A stretch of 39,205 nucleotides of DNA from an uncultured Eubacteriales bacterium (lineage in GTDB: Bacteria > Bacillota > Clostridia > Oscillospirales > Acutalibacteraceae): positions 1 to 39,205 of the forward strand of contig ONCY01000004.1 in the NCBI GenBank assembly GCA_900316435.1, in the 5' to 3' direction. The notes under the pieces are model-generated. The model ran no database searches. It saw only the letters and a program-made list of their open reading frames with translations, and was not told the origin of the DNA. Below are positions 24,008 to 31,369 of this stretch, piece after piece; positions within the stretch are counted from its first letter, which is position 1; each line of letters opens with the position of its first letter. The translations under genes were made by a program, and so were the position numbers.

Positions 24008-24392
24008 GCAGCGCGCGGCTTTTACAGGCGTAAGGTTTGTGCGCGAGTACGGCAACGACAGTATGGAAACCCCTGTGCGCGGACATATAGCGGTTGTCGG
24101 AATTACAAAAACCGAGCGCCAAAAGGGATATATCGGCGGCTATTTGTCCTCGTCCGTAAAGGGAGAAACCTACGGCGCGCAGGTCGAGATACGCGTTTAC
24201 GCGCCCGCCGATGAAAACGGAAGCGGCCTGTCCGAGCTTGTCTGCGAGCTTATGAGCGGACTTGAGGAAGCCGACGAGGAAAGGGTAGTAAGCGATATTA
24301 CGGCATCGTCTATTGAGTTTGACCCCGACGTTAACGCGATTTTCAGAAAGGTTGAGTTCTCAATGGAATTCTGCCTTTGCGAGGAGGGGTAA
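23961..24392 (+). CDS. Tail terminator/completion-like protein
   Basis: A 143-residue alpha/beta protein (MTQIRRHMDRLIIRLKQRAA, TYGAQVEIRVYAPADENGSG, LVCELMSGLEEADEERV). The AQVEIRVYAP strand followed by an Ala/Leu helix is typical of tail-terminator proteins that cap the tube under the head. GGGAGG is six bases before ATG 23961; ATG 23955 touches the site. It overlaps the preceding gene by 47 bases. Presence of a terminator implies that some tube exists. Confidence 0.62.
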   Translation: MTQIRRHMDRLIIRLKQRAAFTGVRFVREYGNDSMETPVRGHIAVVGITKTERQKGYIGGYLSSSVKGETYGAQVEIRVYAPADENGSGLSELVCELMSGLEEADEERVVSDITASSIEFDPDVNAIFRKVEFSMEFCLCEEG

Positions 24393-24394
24393 GG

Positions 24395-24757
24395 TTGGAG
24401 TTTTATTTTGAAAACAGCGCCGACCTTATCATCAGAGTCGACGGCGACATTCTCGGCGGCGTAACCTATTTTAAAAGAACCGTTAAAAACGACGCGGATC
24501 ATATATATCAGTTCCTTACGGACAAGCCTGTTGCAAGCATTCCGCGCCGAAAATACAGGCTTGAATTTAAACTGCGCTGCTCCGGAGGCTGCGTGTTTGA
24601 CAATGAAATACACACCATAACCGTAAGCGGCGGCGACAAAACAGAAGCATATACAAACTGCGTTGTGAAAGAGTGCGTGTGCACGGCGCATCCCGAGGGC
24701 GCGCTGGAATATTCCGCCGCGGTTGAGGCTGAGGAGAGGAGCGTTGCGAGTGAATGA
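24395..24757 (+). CDS. Small beta-rich phage protein, possible tail tube
   Basis: The 120-residue product is predominantly beta (LIIRVDGDILGGVTYFKR, RKYRLEFKLRCSGGCVF, IHTITVSGGDKTEAYTNCVV, then a strand LEYSAAVEAEER). Strand order and size fit a tail-tube or tube-like fold at the place where XkdM would stand, but I see no diagnostic motif. The start is TTG 24395 after GGAGGGG. It is also possible that it is a small baseplate protein. It is followed by a 44-residue ORF instead of a tape measure. Confidence 0.55.
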   Translation: MEFYFENSADLIIRVDGDILGGVTYFKRTVKNDADHIYQFLTDKPVASIPRRKYRLEFKLRCSGGCVFDNEIHTITVSGGDKTEAYTNCVVKECVCTAHPEGALEYSAAVEAEERSVASE

Positions 24758-24884
24758 GGCAATAATCGCGATTGCCGAGGAGGAAACGGCTGAAAACTAC
24801 AACTCGCTAAGCGAGCGGCTTGAGCTTGAAAGCATCCGCTACAGCAGGGCGCTGCCCGAGGAAGAGGAGGCAAAATCACGATGA
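24750..24884 (+). CDS. 44-residue acidic ORF in the tape-measure position
   Basis: The frame GTG 24750 to TGA 24884 encodes a Glu-rich peptide (EEETAENYNSLSERLELES, then ALPEEEEAKSR). It overlaps both neighbours, by eight and four bases, and has GGAGAGGAG upstream, so it is likely translated. In PBSX-like phages this slot holds the tail chaperone and a tape-measure gene of several kilobases. It could be a chaperone relic or a novel small part. Confidence 0.55.
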   Translation: MNEAIIAIAEEETAENYNSLSERLELESIRYSRALPEEEEAKSR

Positions 24885-25396
24885 ATCTTATACCTATGCG
24901 GTTTAAGGGTGTTGAGTGGCACCATAATCCGCGCGAGATAACTTTTGAATGCGCAAAGCAGATAAACGAGCTCCACGCCCCTTACGGAAGGTCTTACATA
25001 CAAAACACTGGGCGAAGAAACATGCTTATCAAGGGCGAGGGCGAGCTTTACGGCGCGGACTGCACCGAACAGTTTAAAAGGCTTTTTGAGCTGTTTAAAA
25101 GCGGCGGCAGCGGTGTGCTGGCTATTCCAAAGCTGGGAACGGTTCACGCCGTTTTTGAAAGCCTGAAAATCAAGGGCAGCCCAAAGCCCGACGTGCTGAC
25201 ATACAGCTTTGTTTTCCGTGAGGTTATGGAGCGAGAGGTGAGGGACAAGCTGACAAGCTACACTCCTTCCGACGGCGAAACTCTTTGGGATGTTTCCTAC
25301 CGCTTTGATATTGTTATAGACAGGCTGGTAGCGCTTAATCCCGATATAAAGCGCCCCGATGAAAACCTCGGCGGAAGGGCGGTGGCGCTGTGCTGA
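24881..25396 (+). CDS. LysM-containing phage tail protein (XkdP-like)
   Basis: The 171-residue product has an N-terminal part typical of XkdP-type tail proteins (MRFKGVEWHHNPREITFECA, GEGELYGADCTEQF, DVLTYSFVFREVMER). A C-terminal LysM-like module follows (about 125-171: SDGETLWDVSYRFDIVIDRL, ALNPDIKRPDENLGGRAVAL). LysM binds glycans and may position the baseplate or tail on peptidoglycan. ATG 24881 overlaps the 44-residue ORF, and its own stop overlaps the next gene. It is the first gene of the baseplate block. Confidence 0.85.
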   Translation: MNLIPMRFKGVEWHHNPREITFECAKQINELHAPYGRSYIQNTGRRNMLIKGEGELYGADCTEQFKRLFELFKSGGSGVLAIPKLGTVHAVFESLKIKGSPKPDVLTYSFVFREVMEREVRDKLTSYTPSDGETLWDVSYRFDIVIDRLVALNPDIKRPDENLGGRAVALC

Positions 25397-26352
25397 CGTT
25401 TAAGCTGAAAAGCGGAAAGGGCGAAACCGCGCTTGAAAAGGTCATTACAATTTCATATGACTGCGATTTAAGCGTGCCTGCCGACAGCCTGATTATCACC
25501 TGCCCCTATGACGGCGAGGTCAGAAAAAACGCCGATGTTATTTGCGCGTATGATGAGGATAGGCTTTTGTTCGCGGGGCAGATAGACAGCGTTGTCACGG
25601 TCAAGCGTGCCAAAGGGGTTATTCTAAAGCTCAGCGCAAGAAGCCCCGCCGGAAAGCTGCTCGACAACGAGGCTGAGCCCGTGACATATTTTAACCCGAC
25701 TGCATCCCTGATTGAAAACAGGCACCTGCGCCCGTTCGGGATAAAGCTTTCCGAAAAGGATTATGTTCCGTATTACGGCATGCTTAAAATCGACAAGGGA
25801 ATGTCGCACTGGCGCGTTTTGCAGCGCTTCTGCCGTTACCGCTACAACAGCGAGCCGCGAGTGTCGGGCGACGGAAAAGCGTACCTTAAGGGCAGTCCCG
25901 CCGCGGGCAGAGTAAACTTTTCGGATAACGGCGAGGGTATAAGCTACACCTCGCTTAAGGAGAACAGGCGCAGGCACGCGCTGATTTCGGAAATCAGGCT
26001 GAAATTTCAGCAGACAAACACCTACAGCTCGGTGATAAAAAACACAAATCCCGAGACGAAATCGCTTACGCGTGTTCGCTATGTAAACGCGGCGGCGGAC
26101 AAAACTACGCTCCAAACAGCCGATAAAATGTTTGAAAACAGCAACAGGGACAGCTACGCTTTAGAGCTTACCTGCAAGGGCTGCCTTACGGGTATTTTGG
26201 GTTGCGCTGCCTCGGTGAATGACAGTGTGTTTGGAGAGATAAGCGGACTTACGGTCAGAAAGGTCAGCTATTCCGCCGACAGTCGCGGCGAGAGCAGCGT
26301 TATTTTATTGGAAAAGGAGAATTTTGATGTGGCTGATGAATTACATAACTAA
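25390..26352 (+). CDS. Baseplate hub protein (XkdQ/gpD-like)
   Basis: A 320-residue protein of the late-control D/gp27 type that forms the hub around the spike. It has DSLIITCPYDGEV, DRLLFAGQIDSVVTVKRAKG, LSARSPAGKLLDNEAEPVTY, then a mixed C-terminal domain (ALELTCKGCLTGILGCAASV). The start is GTG 25390, overlapping the previous stop, with AGCGGAAGGG upstream. Length is typical for PBSX-type hubs. Confidence 0.82.
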   Translation: MLTFKLKSGKGETALEKVITISYDCDLSVPADSLIITCPYDGEVRKNADVICAYDEDRLLFAGQIDSVVTVKRAKGVILKLSARSPAGKLLDNEAEPVTYFNPTASLIENRHLRPFGIKLSEKDYVPYYGMLKIDKGMSHWRVLQRFCRYRYNSEPRVSGDGKAYLKGSPAAGRVNFSDNGEGISYTSLKENRRRHALISEIRLKFQQTNTYSSVIKNTNPETKSLTRVRYVNAAADKTTLQTADKMFENSNRDSYALELTCKGCLTGILGCAASVNDSVFGEISGLTVRKVSYSADSRGESSVILLEKENFDVADELHN

Positions 26353-26668
26353 TCATTCCATGACGTCGCCCGAGGCGGCAAAGGGCGAAACGAACACAGG
26401 CGGCGCGGGAGGAACGGCGGTCGCTTCATCCTCCGAGCACAAGGCACTTGAAATGTGTTTTCCGTACGGGATCTTCAGCGTTGCGCCGTCGGGCGAGCGC
26501 GCGGTAGTGCTTCCGCTTGAGGACGGCGAGGTAGGGCTTGGCGTCCTCAAAAAAGCGGCGGGGCTTCAGGAGGGAGAAATAATGCTCTACTCCAAGGGCG
26601 GCGCTTCGATAGTGCTCAAAAACGACGGAAGAGTATTGATAAACGGCGAGGAGGTCGTGCATGGTTGA
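26327..26668 (+). CDS. Baseplate spike-like protein (gpV/gp45-like), short
   Basis: The 113-residue product has a flexible Gly/Thr-rich N-terminus and a beta-strand pattern ending KGGASIVLKNDGRVLINGEE, as in the OB-fold and beginning of a spike helix in gpV/gp45 proteins. The spikes of contractile tails are usually longer, with a tapered tip, and none is seen here. ATG 26327 follows GGAG. It overlaps gp25 by eight bases. Confidence 0.7.
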   Translation: MWLMNYITNHSMTSPEAAKGETNTGGAGGTAVASSSEHKALEMCFPYGIFSVAPSGERAVVLPLEDGEVGLGVLKKAAGLQEGEIMLYSKGGASIVLKNDGRVLINGEEVVHG

Positions 26669-26987
26669 CGCAAGACTAAAAAACGGCGACCTTGCCGCCG
26701 ACAGCGCAGGAAACGTTGAAACAATATGTGGTATCGACGCTTTGTTTCAGCGCGCGCTGATCTGCCTTAAAGTGCCGCTCGGCAGCTTTATATATGACAG
26801 GGAGCTCGGCGCGCCGCACTCGGATTCCGACGCACAGAGGGCTGAGCTTATGCTCGGCGAGGCGCTTGCAAAGTATCCCGGAACAAGCGTAAAAGTGCTT
26901 TCCGTAACAGGCGAAAACGCAAGACTTGAAATTACTGTTAACGGCGAAAGCCGAATAGAGGAGGTGCGCCTATTTGGAGACGTATAA
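26661..26987 (+). CDS. Baseplate wedge protein (GPW/gp25 family)
   Basis: A 108-residue member of the gp25/GPW family, part of the baseplate wedge. Typical segments are ALFQRALICLKVPLGSFIYD, RELGAPH, and SVTGENARLEITVNGESRIEE. Length is normal. ATG 26661 overlaps the spike stop, and its own end overlaps gpJ by 14 bases. Confidence 0.85.
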   Translation: MVDARLKNGDLAADSAGNVETICGIDALFQRALICLKVPLGSFIYDRELGAPHSDSDAQRAELMLGEALAKYPGTSVKVLSVTGENARLEITVNGESRIEEVRLFGDV

Positions 26988-28032
26988 CGAAATATATCAA
27001 AGAATGAAAAACAGCTACACCCAAAACAGCGGCGAGGATTTTGACGAGAGCGGCGATATTGCGATCCGCATGAAGGTTCTCGCGGGTGAGATATACAATT
27101 TGCAGACAAGCCTTGAATGGATGAGGCGCCAGCTCTTTCCATCAACCGCGTCGGGCGTTTTTCTCGACCGCTTTGCCGAGCAGCGCGGTCTGACGCGAAG
27201 GGCGGCGGAAAAAGCGCGCGGTCAGCTGGAGTTCAGGGTAAACGAAACGCGGACTACGGCTATTGTAATACCCGAAGGAACTGTAGTTTCGACCGACGAC
27301 GAAAGCCCGGTAAGAGTATATACAACCGAGGACAGCCAAATCGAGCCGGGTACATACTCGGTTTTGGTTCCTGCGGAAGCCGAAATTGCGGGTTACCGCG
27401 GAAATATTTACGCGCACTCGGCGGTCGTGCCGGTAAGCGTGCCGTCTGATATTGACGTTTTAAGCAACCCGAGCATGTTTACGGGCGGCGCCGACGAGGA
27501 GAGCGACACTACTCTTAGGGCGCGTATCCGCGACAGCTATGTGAGCATGCCCAACGGAATGAACGCCGCTTATTATATTGAGCTTGCCAAATCCGTAGAC
27601 GGTATCTCAAAGGCGGGCGTAATGGCGAGAGCAAGGGGTGCGGGCACGCTTAATATATATGTTGCGAGAACCGATGGAACCGTCACCGACGCTCAGCTTG
27701 TTGCGGTGCAGAACCTGATAGATGACAACCGCGAGCTTAACGTTGACGCCGTTGTTACGCGCGCCGTCAGCGAATCGTACGATATGATAGTGACCGTGAC
27801 GCCGATGGAGGGCTTTACAAACGCCGAAATAGTAACAATGTGTACCGACGCGTTTGAGGACTACGTAAATACCATACCGCTTGGCGGAAGGCTTTATCTG
27901 TCGCGGCTCGGCAAGTATCTGCTCGATACGGGCTGCATCAAGACATATGTGTTTGACCCGTCAATGGCGGACATGACCATTCCCGCTTCAACTTTTTTTG
28001 AAACGGGCGATGTGACGGTGCAGGTGGTATGA
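26974..28032 (+). CDS. Baseplate J-like protein (XkdT-like)
   Basis: At 352 residues this is a full-length GpJ-type wedge component. Motifs: FPSTASGVFLDRFAEQRGLT, AEKARGQLEFRV, the beta region VVIPEGTVVSTDDESP and VPAEAEIAGYRGNIYA, and GGADEESDTTLRARI. The start is TTG 26974, with GAGGAGG eight bases upstream. The gene is uninterrupted, which speaks against random decay. Confidence 0.9.
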   Translation: METYNEIYQRMKNSYTQNSGEDFDESGDIAIRMKVLAGEIYNLQTSLEWMRRQLFPSTASGVFLDRFAEQRGLTRRAAEKARGQLEFRVNETRTTAIVIPEGTVVSTDDESPVRVYTTEDSQIEPGTYSVLVPAEAEIAGYRGNIYAHSAVVPVSVPSDIDVLSNPSMFTGGADEESDTTLRARIRDSYVSMPNGMNAAYYIELAKSVDGISKAGVMARARGAGTLNIYVARTDGTVTDAQLVAVQNLIDDNRELNVDAVVTRAVSESYDMIVTVTPMEGFTNAEIVTMCTDAFEDYVNTIPLGGRLYLSRLGKYLLDTGCIKTYVFDPSMADMTIPASTFFETGDVTVQVV

Positions 28033-28508
28033 TGAGCAGCTACGCTTCAATGAAAAACAAGCTGCTCCCTCTGGGACTATACGGCTTTGCCGAGGGCAGC
28101 GTTACGGATAAAGAGCTGACCGCGTACGCGGCAGCGCTTGACCCGCTGTTTGACGAAATGGACGAGATGATAAAAGAGGGGTTTATTTCCACAGCCGAGA
28201 GCAACGGGCTCAGCGAGCGTGAAAAATTTATCGACCGTGAAAAGCCGCAGCTGACAATCGCAAGAAGGAGGGAGCTTTTGATAAATCAGGAAAAGGCGGT
28301 TTTATGGGACGGAACCGCTGCCGGCTTCAACCGCTTTTTGAGCGGCTGCGGCCTGACAGATTTCAGAGTGGACGAATTCCCCACAAGGCAAAGGGTAGCG
28401 ATATATATTAACGACGACCTAAACGAGGGCGAAAAAAGCCTTATTGGAAACAAAATAGCTCACGCAGCGCCAATCCATTTGAATGTGCAGGTTTATTACA
28501 GAACATGA
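28029..28508 (+). CDS. Tail protein I-like (XkdU/YmfQ, DUF2313)
   Basis: The 159-residue product matches the GpI/YmfQ type, which joins wedge to tail fibre (KLLPLGLYGFAEGSVTDKEL, LDPLFDEMDEMIKEGFI, LSEREKFI, PIHLNVQVYYRT). It is the last phage gene. In related phages tail fibre, holin and endolysin genes follow, but here the sequence goes directly to a host gene with its own promoter. The start ATG 28029 overlaps gpJ; ATG 28032 is equivalent. No terminator is seen after it. Confidence 0.82.
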   Translation: MMSSYASMKNKLLPLGLYGFAEGSVTDKELTAYAAALDPLFDEMDEMIKEGFISTAESNGLSEREKFIDREKPQLTIARRRELLINQEKAVLWDGTAAGFNRFLSGCGLTDFRVDEFPTRQRVAIYINDDLNEGEKSLIGNKIAHAAPIHLNVQVYYRT

Positions 28509-28557
28509 TTGCAGGCTTACGATGATGTTGACTTATTGTAGAAAAATATTAAAAGTG

Positions 28558-28586
28558 TTGACTTTTTTTGCTTATTATGCTATTGT
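28558..28586 (+). promoter_or_regulatory. Promoter of the LRR-dockerin gene
   Basis: TTGACT, 17 bases, then TATTGT. The 28509-28722 gap is AT-rich and holds no gene and no evident att repeat. Confidence 0.6.
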
Positions 28587-28722
28587 AATAGTATATACCC
28601 CAATATTTGACGGCAAAAAAGAAGCAAGAATGTATATATCTTGAAGCTTTTCTGCCAAGTTCCCAAAGCAGACTATCCAAAAGCCCCGAAAAACCCATTT
28701 TATATTACTGTAAAGGAGAAGT

Positions 28723-29418
28723 ATGAAAAAGCTAAAATATATTTTCGCGGTACTCCTATCGCTTGTGTTATGTACGCAGGCGCTGACAGCTTTTGCCGTA
28801 ACCGAATACAGCGACGGCACCTATACCGTGGTAAAAACAAATAATAACAACGTACTGATTACCGAATGCAATCTTACAGATGAGTATATCGAGATTCCCG
28901 AGTATGTTCTGGGTTACCCTGTTGCCGGGGTGGACGAATTTGCATTTTTCTCATGCAGCTATCTTACTGAGGCAGTATTGCCGCCTGCCGCAACAACAAT
29001 CGGCGATTACGCTTTTGGCGATAACGAAAACCTGCAGTATGTTACAATTCCGCGCTGGTGTGATAATATAGCGGACACCGCCTTTTGGAACTGTCCTGAA
29101 GTGACAATCCGCTGTTGGTACGGCACCTCGGCGTATGAGTACGCGCTTGAGAACAATATTACGTGCATGCTGATGGACGATGCTGTTCTGGGCGACGCAA
29201 ACAACGACGGAGCGCTGAGCATCAGCGATGTAACAGCTATCCAGCGCCATGTCGCCGAAATGCAGCAGCTTGAGGGACTCAGATTTTTAGCCGGCGATGT
29301 TGACCAGGACGGTGAGGTCGCGATTTCCGACGCGACGGCATTGCAGATGTTTTTTGCCGAATACAAAACCGAGTTTCCTATAGGCGGAGCCATTATTATT
29401 GAAAGAATTGAGGACTAA
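28723..29418 (+). CDS. Secreted leucine-rich-repeat protein with type I dockerin
   Basis: The 231-residue protein has a signal peptide (about 1-25, ending TAFA). A BspA-like LRR_5 region follows (about 38-145: ITECNLTDEYIEIPEYVLGY, AVLPPAATTIGDYAFGDNEN), then a C-terminal dockerin (about 157-215). The dockerin has two calcium-loop repeats, GDANNDGALSISDVTAIQRH and GDVDQDGEVAISDATALQMF. Dockerins bind cohesins on scaffolds or at the cell surface. No catalytic domain is visible, so it may mediate attachment or host contact. AAAGGAG precedes ATG 28723. Confidence 0.9.
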   Translation: MKKLKYIFAVLLSLVLCTQALTAFAVTEYSDGTYTVVKTNNNNVLITECNLTDEYIEIPEYVLGYPVAGVDEFAFFSCSYLTEAVLPPAATTIGDYAFGDNENLQYVTIPRWCDNIADTAFWNCPEVTIRCWYGTSAYEYALENNITCMLMDDAVLGDANNDGALSISDVTAIQRHVAEMQQLEGLRFLAGDVDQDGEVAISDATALQMFFAEYKTEFPIGGAIIIERIED

Positions 29419-29466
29419 TTAAAAGCTTTCTGATTGATAAATGCCAAGAAAGTTGCCCCCGTAAAT

Positions 29467-29505
29467 TTCAAGGCGCAGCAGTCAACAAACTGCTGCGCCT
29501 TTGAA
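29467..29505 (+). terminator. Intrinsic terminator of the LRR-dockerin gene
   Basis: AAGGCGCAGCAGT and ACTGCTGCGCCTT pair perfectly over 13 bases around a six-base loop, followed by a short T run. Confidence 0.85.
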
Positions 29506-29521
29506 TTAATGTCTTTAGACA

Positions 29522-30231
29522 GTGCCGCTCAAAGAGCGGCACAAACGAGCACCCGCTATGCGGGTGCTCGTCGAAAGCAGTGCAAAAAATTTCCCAGTCT
29601 GATAGAATAAGGATGTTCGAACCTTATAAAAGTCAGAAAGGAGAATTTAATCGCAAATCAATATAATAGTTTGTCGCACACAAAATGGCTATGTAAGTAT
29701 CACATAGTAATAGTACCGAAGTATAGACGAAAAATAATCTACAATCAGTACAGAGCGGACTTAAGAGAAATAATAAGAACTTTGTGTAAGTACAAAGGTT
29801 TGAAAATACTGGAAGGACATATGATGCCTGACGATGTACATCTGCTTTTAAGTATATCACCAAAAACCAGTGTGTCAAGTTTTATGGGATATTTGAAAGG
29901 CAAAAGTGCATTAATGATGTTTGATAAACACGCAAACTTGAAGCATAAATTTGGCAACAGACATTTTTGGGCAGAAGGGTATTATGTATCGACAGTAGGA
30001 CTTAATGAATCAACAATAAGGAAATACATACAAGACCAAGAGAAAGCAAATATAGCGTTGGATAAATTAAGCGTAAAAGAATACGAAGATCCCTTCACCA
30101 AGTAACCCTTCAGGGGTAGCCAAAGAGGCAAAAGCAATAAGGTTTGAACAAAGTGAAAGCCCGCGCCTTGAGACGCGGGCTAGTAACGGGGCTTATAGCC
30201 CACGAGCAAACCACCCGTAAAACGGGTGGTT
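29522..30231 (+). mobile_element. IS200-like element
   Basis: A single Y1 transposase gene is flanked by subterminal hairpins and has no inverted terminal repeats, as in IS200. On the left are GTGCCGCTC/GAGCGGCAC (29522-29542) and CGAGCACCCGC/GCGGGTGCTCG (29546-29570). ATAAGG/CCTTAT, extended by TCTGA/TCAGA, lies just before the ribosome site. On the right are AGCCCGCG/CGCGGGCT (30158-30181), GGGCT/AGCCC (30189-30201) and AACCACCCGT/ACGGGTGGTT (30209-30231). Exact tips cannot be fixed without a second copy. No tnpB is present. Confidence 0.75.
29650..30105 (+). CDS. tnpA: IS200-type transposase TnpA with altered HUH motif and start
   Basis: Y1 transposases move single-stranded IS200/IS605 DNA using an HUH metal site and a tyrosine. 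The frame reads ANQYNSLSHTKWLCKYHIVI, then GHMMPDDVHLLLS and RKYIQDQEKA. The tyrosine (Tyr 126) is present. In the motif normally read DHVH, Asp 62 (GAT) replaces the first His, and His 64 remains. The usual ATG before ANQYNS is ATC at 29650, well placed after GAAAGGAG. A TTG at 29671 is the only other start. Length (151) is normal. The copy may be inactive. Confidence 0.82.
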   Translation: MANQYNSLSHTKWLCKYHIVIVPKYRRKIIYNQYRADLREIIRTLCKYKGLKILEGHMMPDDVHLLLSISPKTSVSSFMGYLKGKSALMMFDKHANLKHKFGNRHFWAEGYYVSTVGLNESTIRKYIQDQEKANIALDKLSVKEYEDPFTK

Positions 30232-30257
30232 ATGATTAAAAAATATAAAGCAGTTGA

Positions 30258-31124
30258 TTAAGCCTTGCCAACCGAACCGAAGAGCTCCATTTTTTCTTTT
30301 ACGGTTGCCTTGATAGCCTCTGCGCCGGGAGCGAGGAGCTTTCTGGGGTCGAAGCCCTTGCCCTGCAGATCCTTGCCTGCTTCAATGTATTCTCTGGTAG
30401 CAGCGGCGAAAGCAAGCTGGCACTCGGTGTTTACGTTGATTTTTGAAACGCCCAGTTCAATAGCCTTCTTGATCATGTCGGCGGGAATACCTGTACCGCC
30501 GTGAAGAACCAGAGGCATGTCGCCTGTGAGCTGCTGGATAGCGTCGAGGGTTTCAAAGCTAAGACCCTGCCAGTTATCGGGATACTTGCCGTGGATGTTG
30601 CCGATACCTGCCGCAAGCATTGTTACGCCGAGGTCAGCGACCATTTTGCATTCCTGAGGATCAGCGCACTCGCCGGCGCCGATAACGCCGTCTTCCTCAC
30701 CGCCGATTGAGCCTACCTCTGCCTCGATCGACAGACCAAGCTCGTTACAGGTAGCTACAAGCTCTTTTGTCTTTTCAACATTCTCGTCGATGGGATAGTG
30801 AGAGCCGTCGAACATGATCGAACTGAAGCCTGCTTCGATGCACTTCTTTGCGCCCTCGTAGGAGCCGTGGTCAAGGTGAAGAGCAACGGGAACGGTGATG
30901 TTGAGTTCCTCAAGCATAGCGGTAACCATGCCTACTACGGTTTTGTAGCCGCACATATATTTGCCTGCGCCCTCGGATACACCGAGAATTACAGGAGAGT
31001 TGAGCTCCTGAGCGGTGAGCAGGATGGACTTTGTCCACTCAAGGTTGTTGATGTTGAACTGGCCTACAGCATAGTGACCCGCCTTTGCTTTGGTGAGCAT
31101 TTCTTTTGCGTTTACTAATGGCAT
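30258..31124 (-). CDS. fba: Class II fructose-bisphosphate aldolase
   Basis: This enzyme splits fructose 1,6-bisphosphate into two trioses with a zinc ion. The 288-residue product has VALHLDHGSYEGAKKCIEAG (zinc His), SIEAEVGSIGGEEDG, the second zinc-His region GNIHGKYP, VLHGGTGIPADMI and KINVNTE. Length fits the short class II type. AAGGAAG lies eight bases before ATG 31124. An IS200-like element ends about 25 bases past its stop. Confidence 0.96.
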   Translation of the reverse strand: MPLVNAKEMLTKAKAGHYAVGQFNINNLEWTKSILLTAQELNSPVILGVSEGAGKYMCGYKTVVGMVTAMLEELNITVPVALHLDHGSYEGAKKCIEAGFSSIMFDGSHYPIDENVEKTKELVATCNELGLSIEAEVGSIGGEEDGVIGAGECADPQECKMVADLGVTMLAAGIGNIHGKYPDNWQGLSFETLDAIQQLTGDMPLVLHGGTGIPADMIKKAIELGVSKINVNTECQLAFAAATREYIEAGKDLQGKGFDPRKLLAPGAEAIKATVKEKMELFGSVGKA

Positions 31125-31186
31125 AATTCATCTTCCTTTTCAAGATATTTCACCAGATAAGCGTCCTTATCCGCTGAGTTAACATT

Positions 31187-31215
31187 ATTATACAATAAAT
31201 CGCCGAGGATTTAAA
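31187..31215 (-). promoter_or_regulatory. Promoter of fba
   Basis: On the minus strand TTTAAA and TATAAT are separated by 17 bases, about 65 bases upstream of ATG 31124. Confidence 0.55.
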
Positions 31216-31307
31216 GGCTTTTCGGGAAAGTTTTTAGAAAAACTTGCAAAAAAGTGATAGACAGCAAAATTTTCAGTTAACCGTCACATTGCAGGCGCTT
31301 TTTTCGG

Positions 31308-31336
31308 TTGCTTTTATGAGAATTTGGCGTTATAAT
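31308..31336 (+). promoter_or_regulatory. Promoter of the HtrA gene
   Basis: TTGCTT, 17 bases, TATAAT, 33 bases upstream of ATG 31370; divergent from fba. Confidence 0.6.
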
Positions 31337-31369
31337 ATGAGAGTATATTTTTACATTAGGAGCTAATAA

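Noticed and set aside
17242-28508. Active temperate prophage
   Set aside because: No integrase, repressor pair, replication, lysis or tail-fibre genes, no tRNA and no att-like direct repeats at the flanks.
24881-28508. Tailocin or contractile injection system
   Set aside because: Baseplate genes are present, but sheath is absent and capsid, portal and terminase are present.
29467-29570. CRISPR-like repeated hairpins
   Set aside because: The hairpins differ in sequence and have no spacer-repeat periodicity; they are a terminator and IS end structures.
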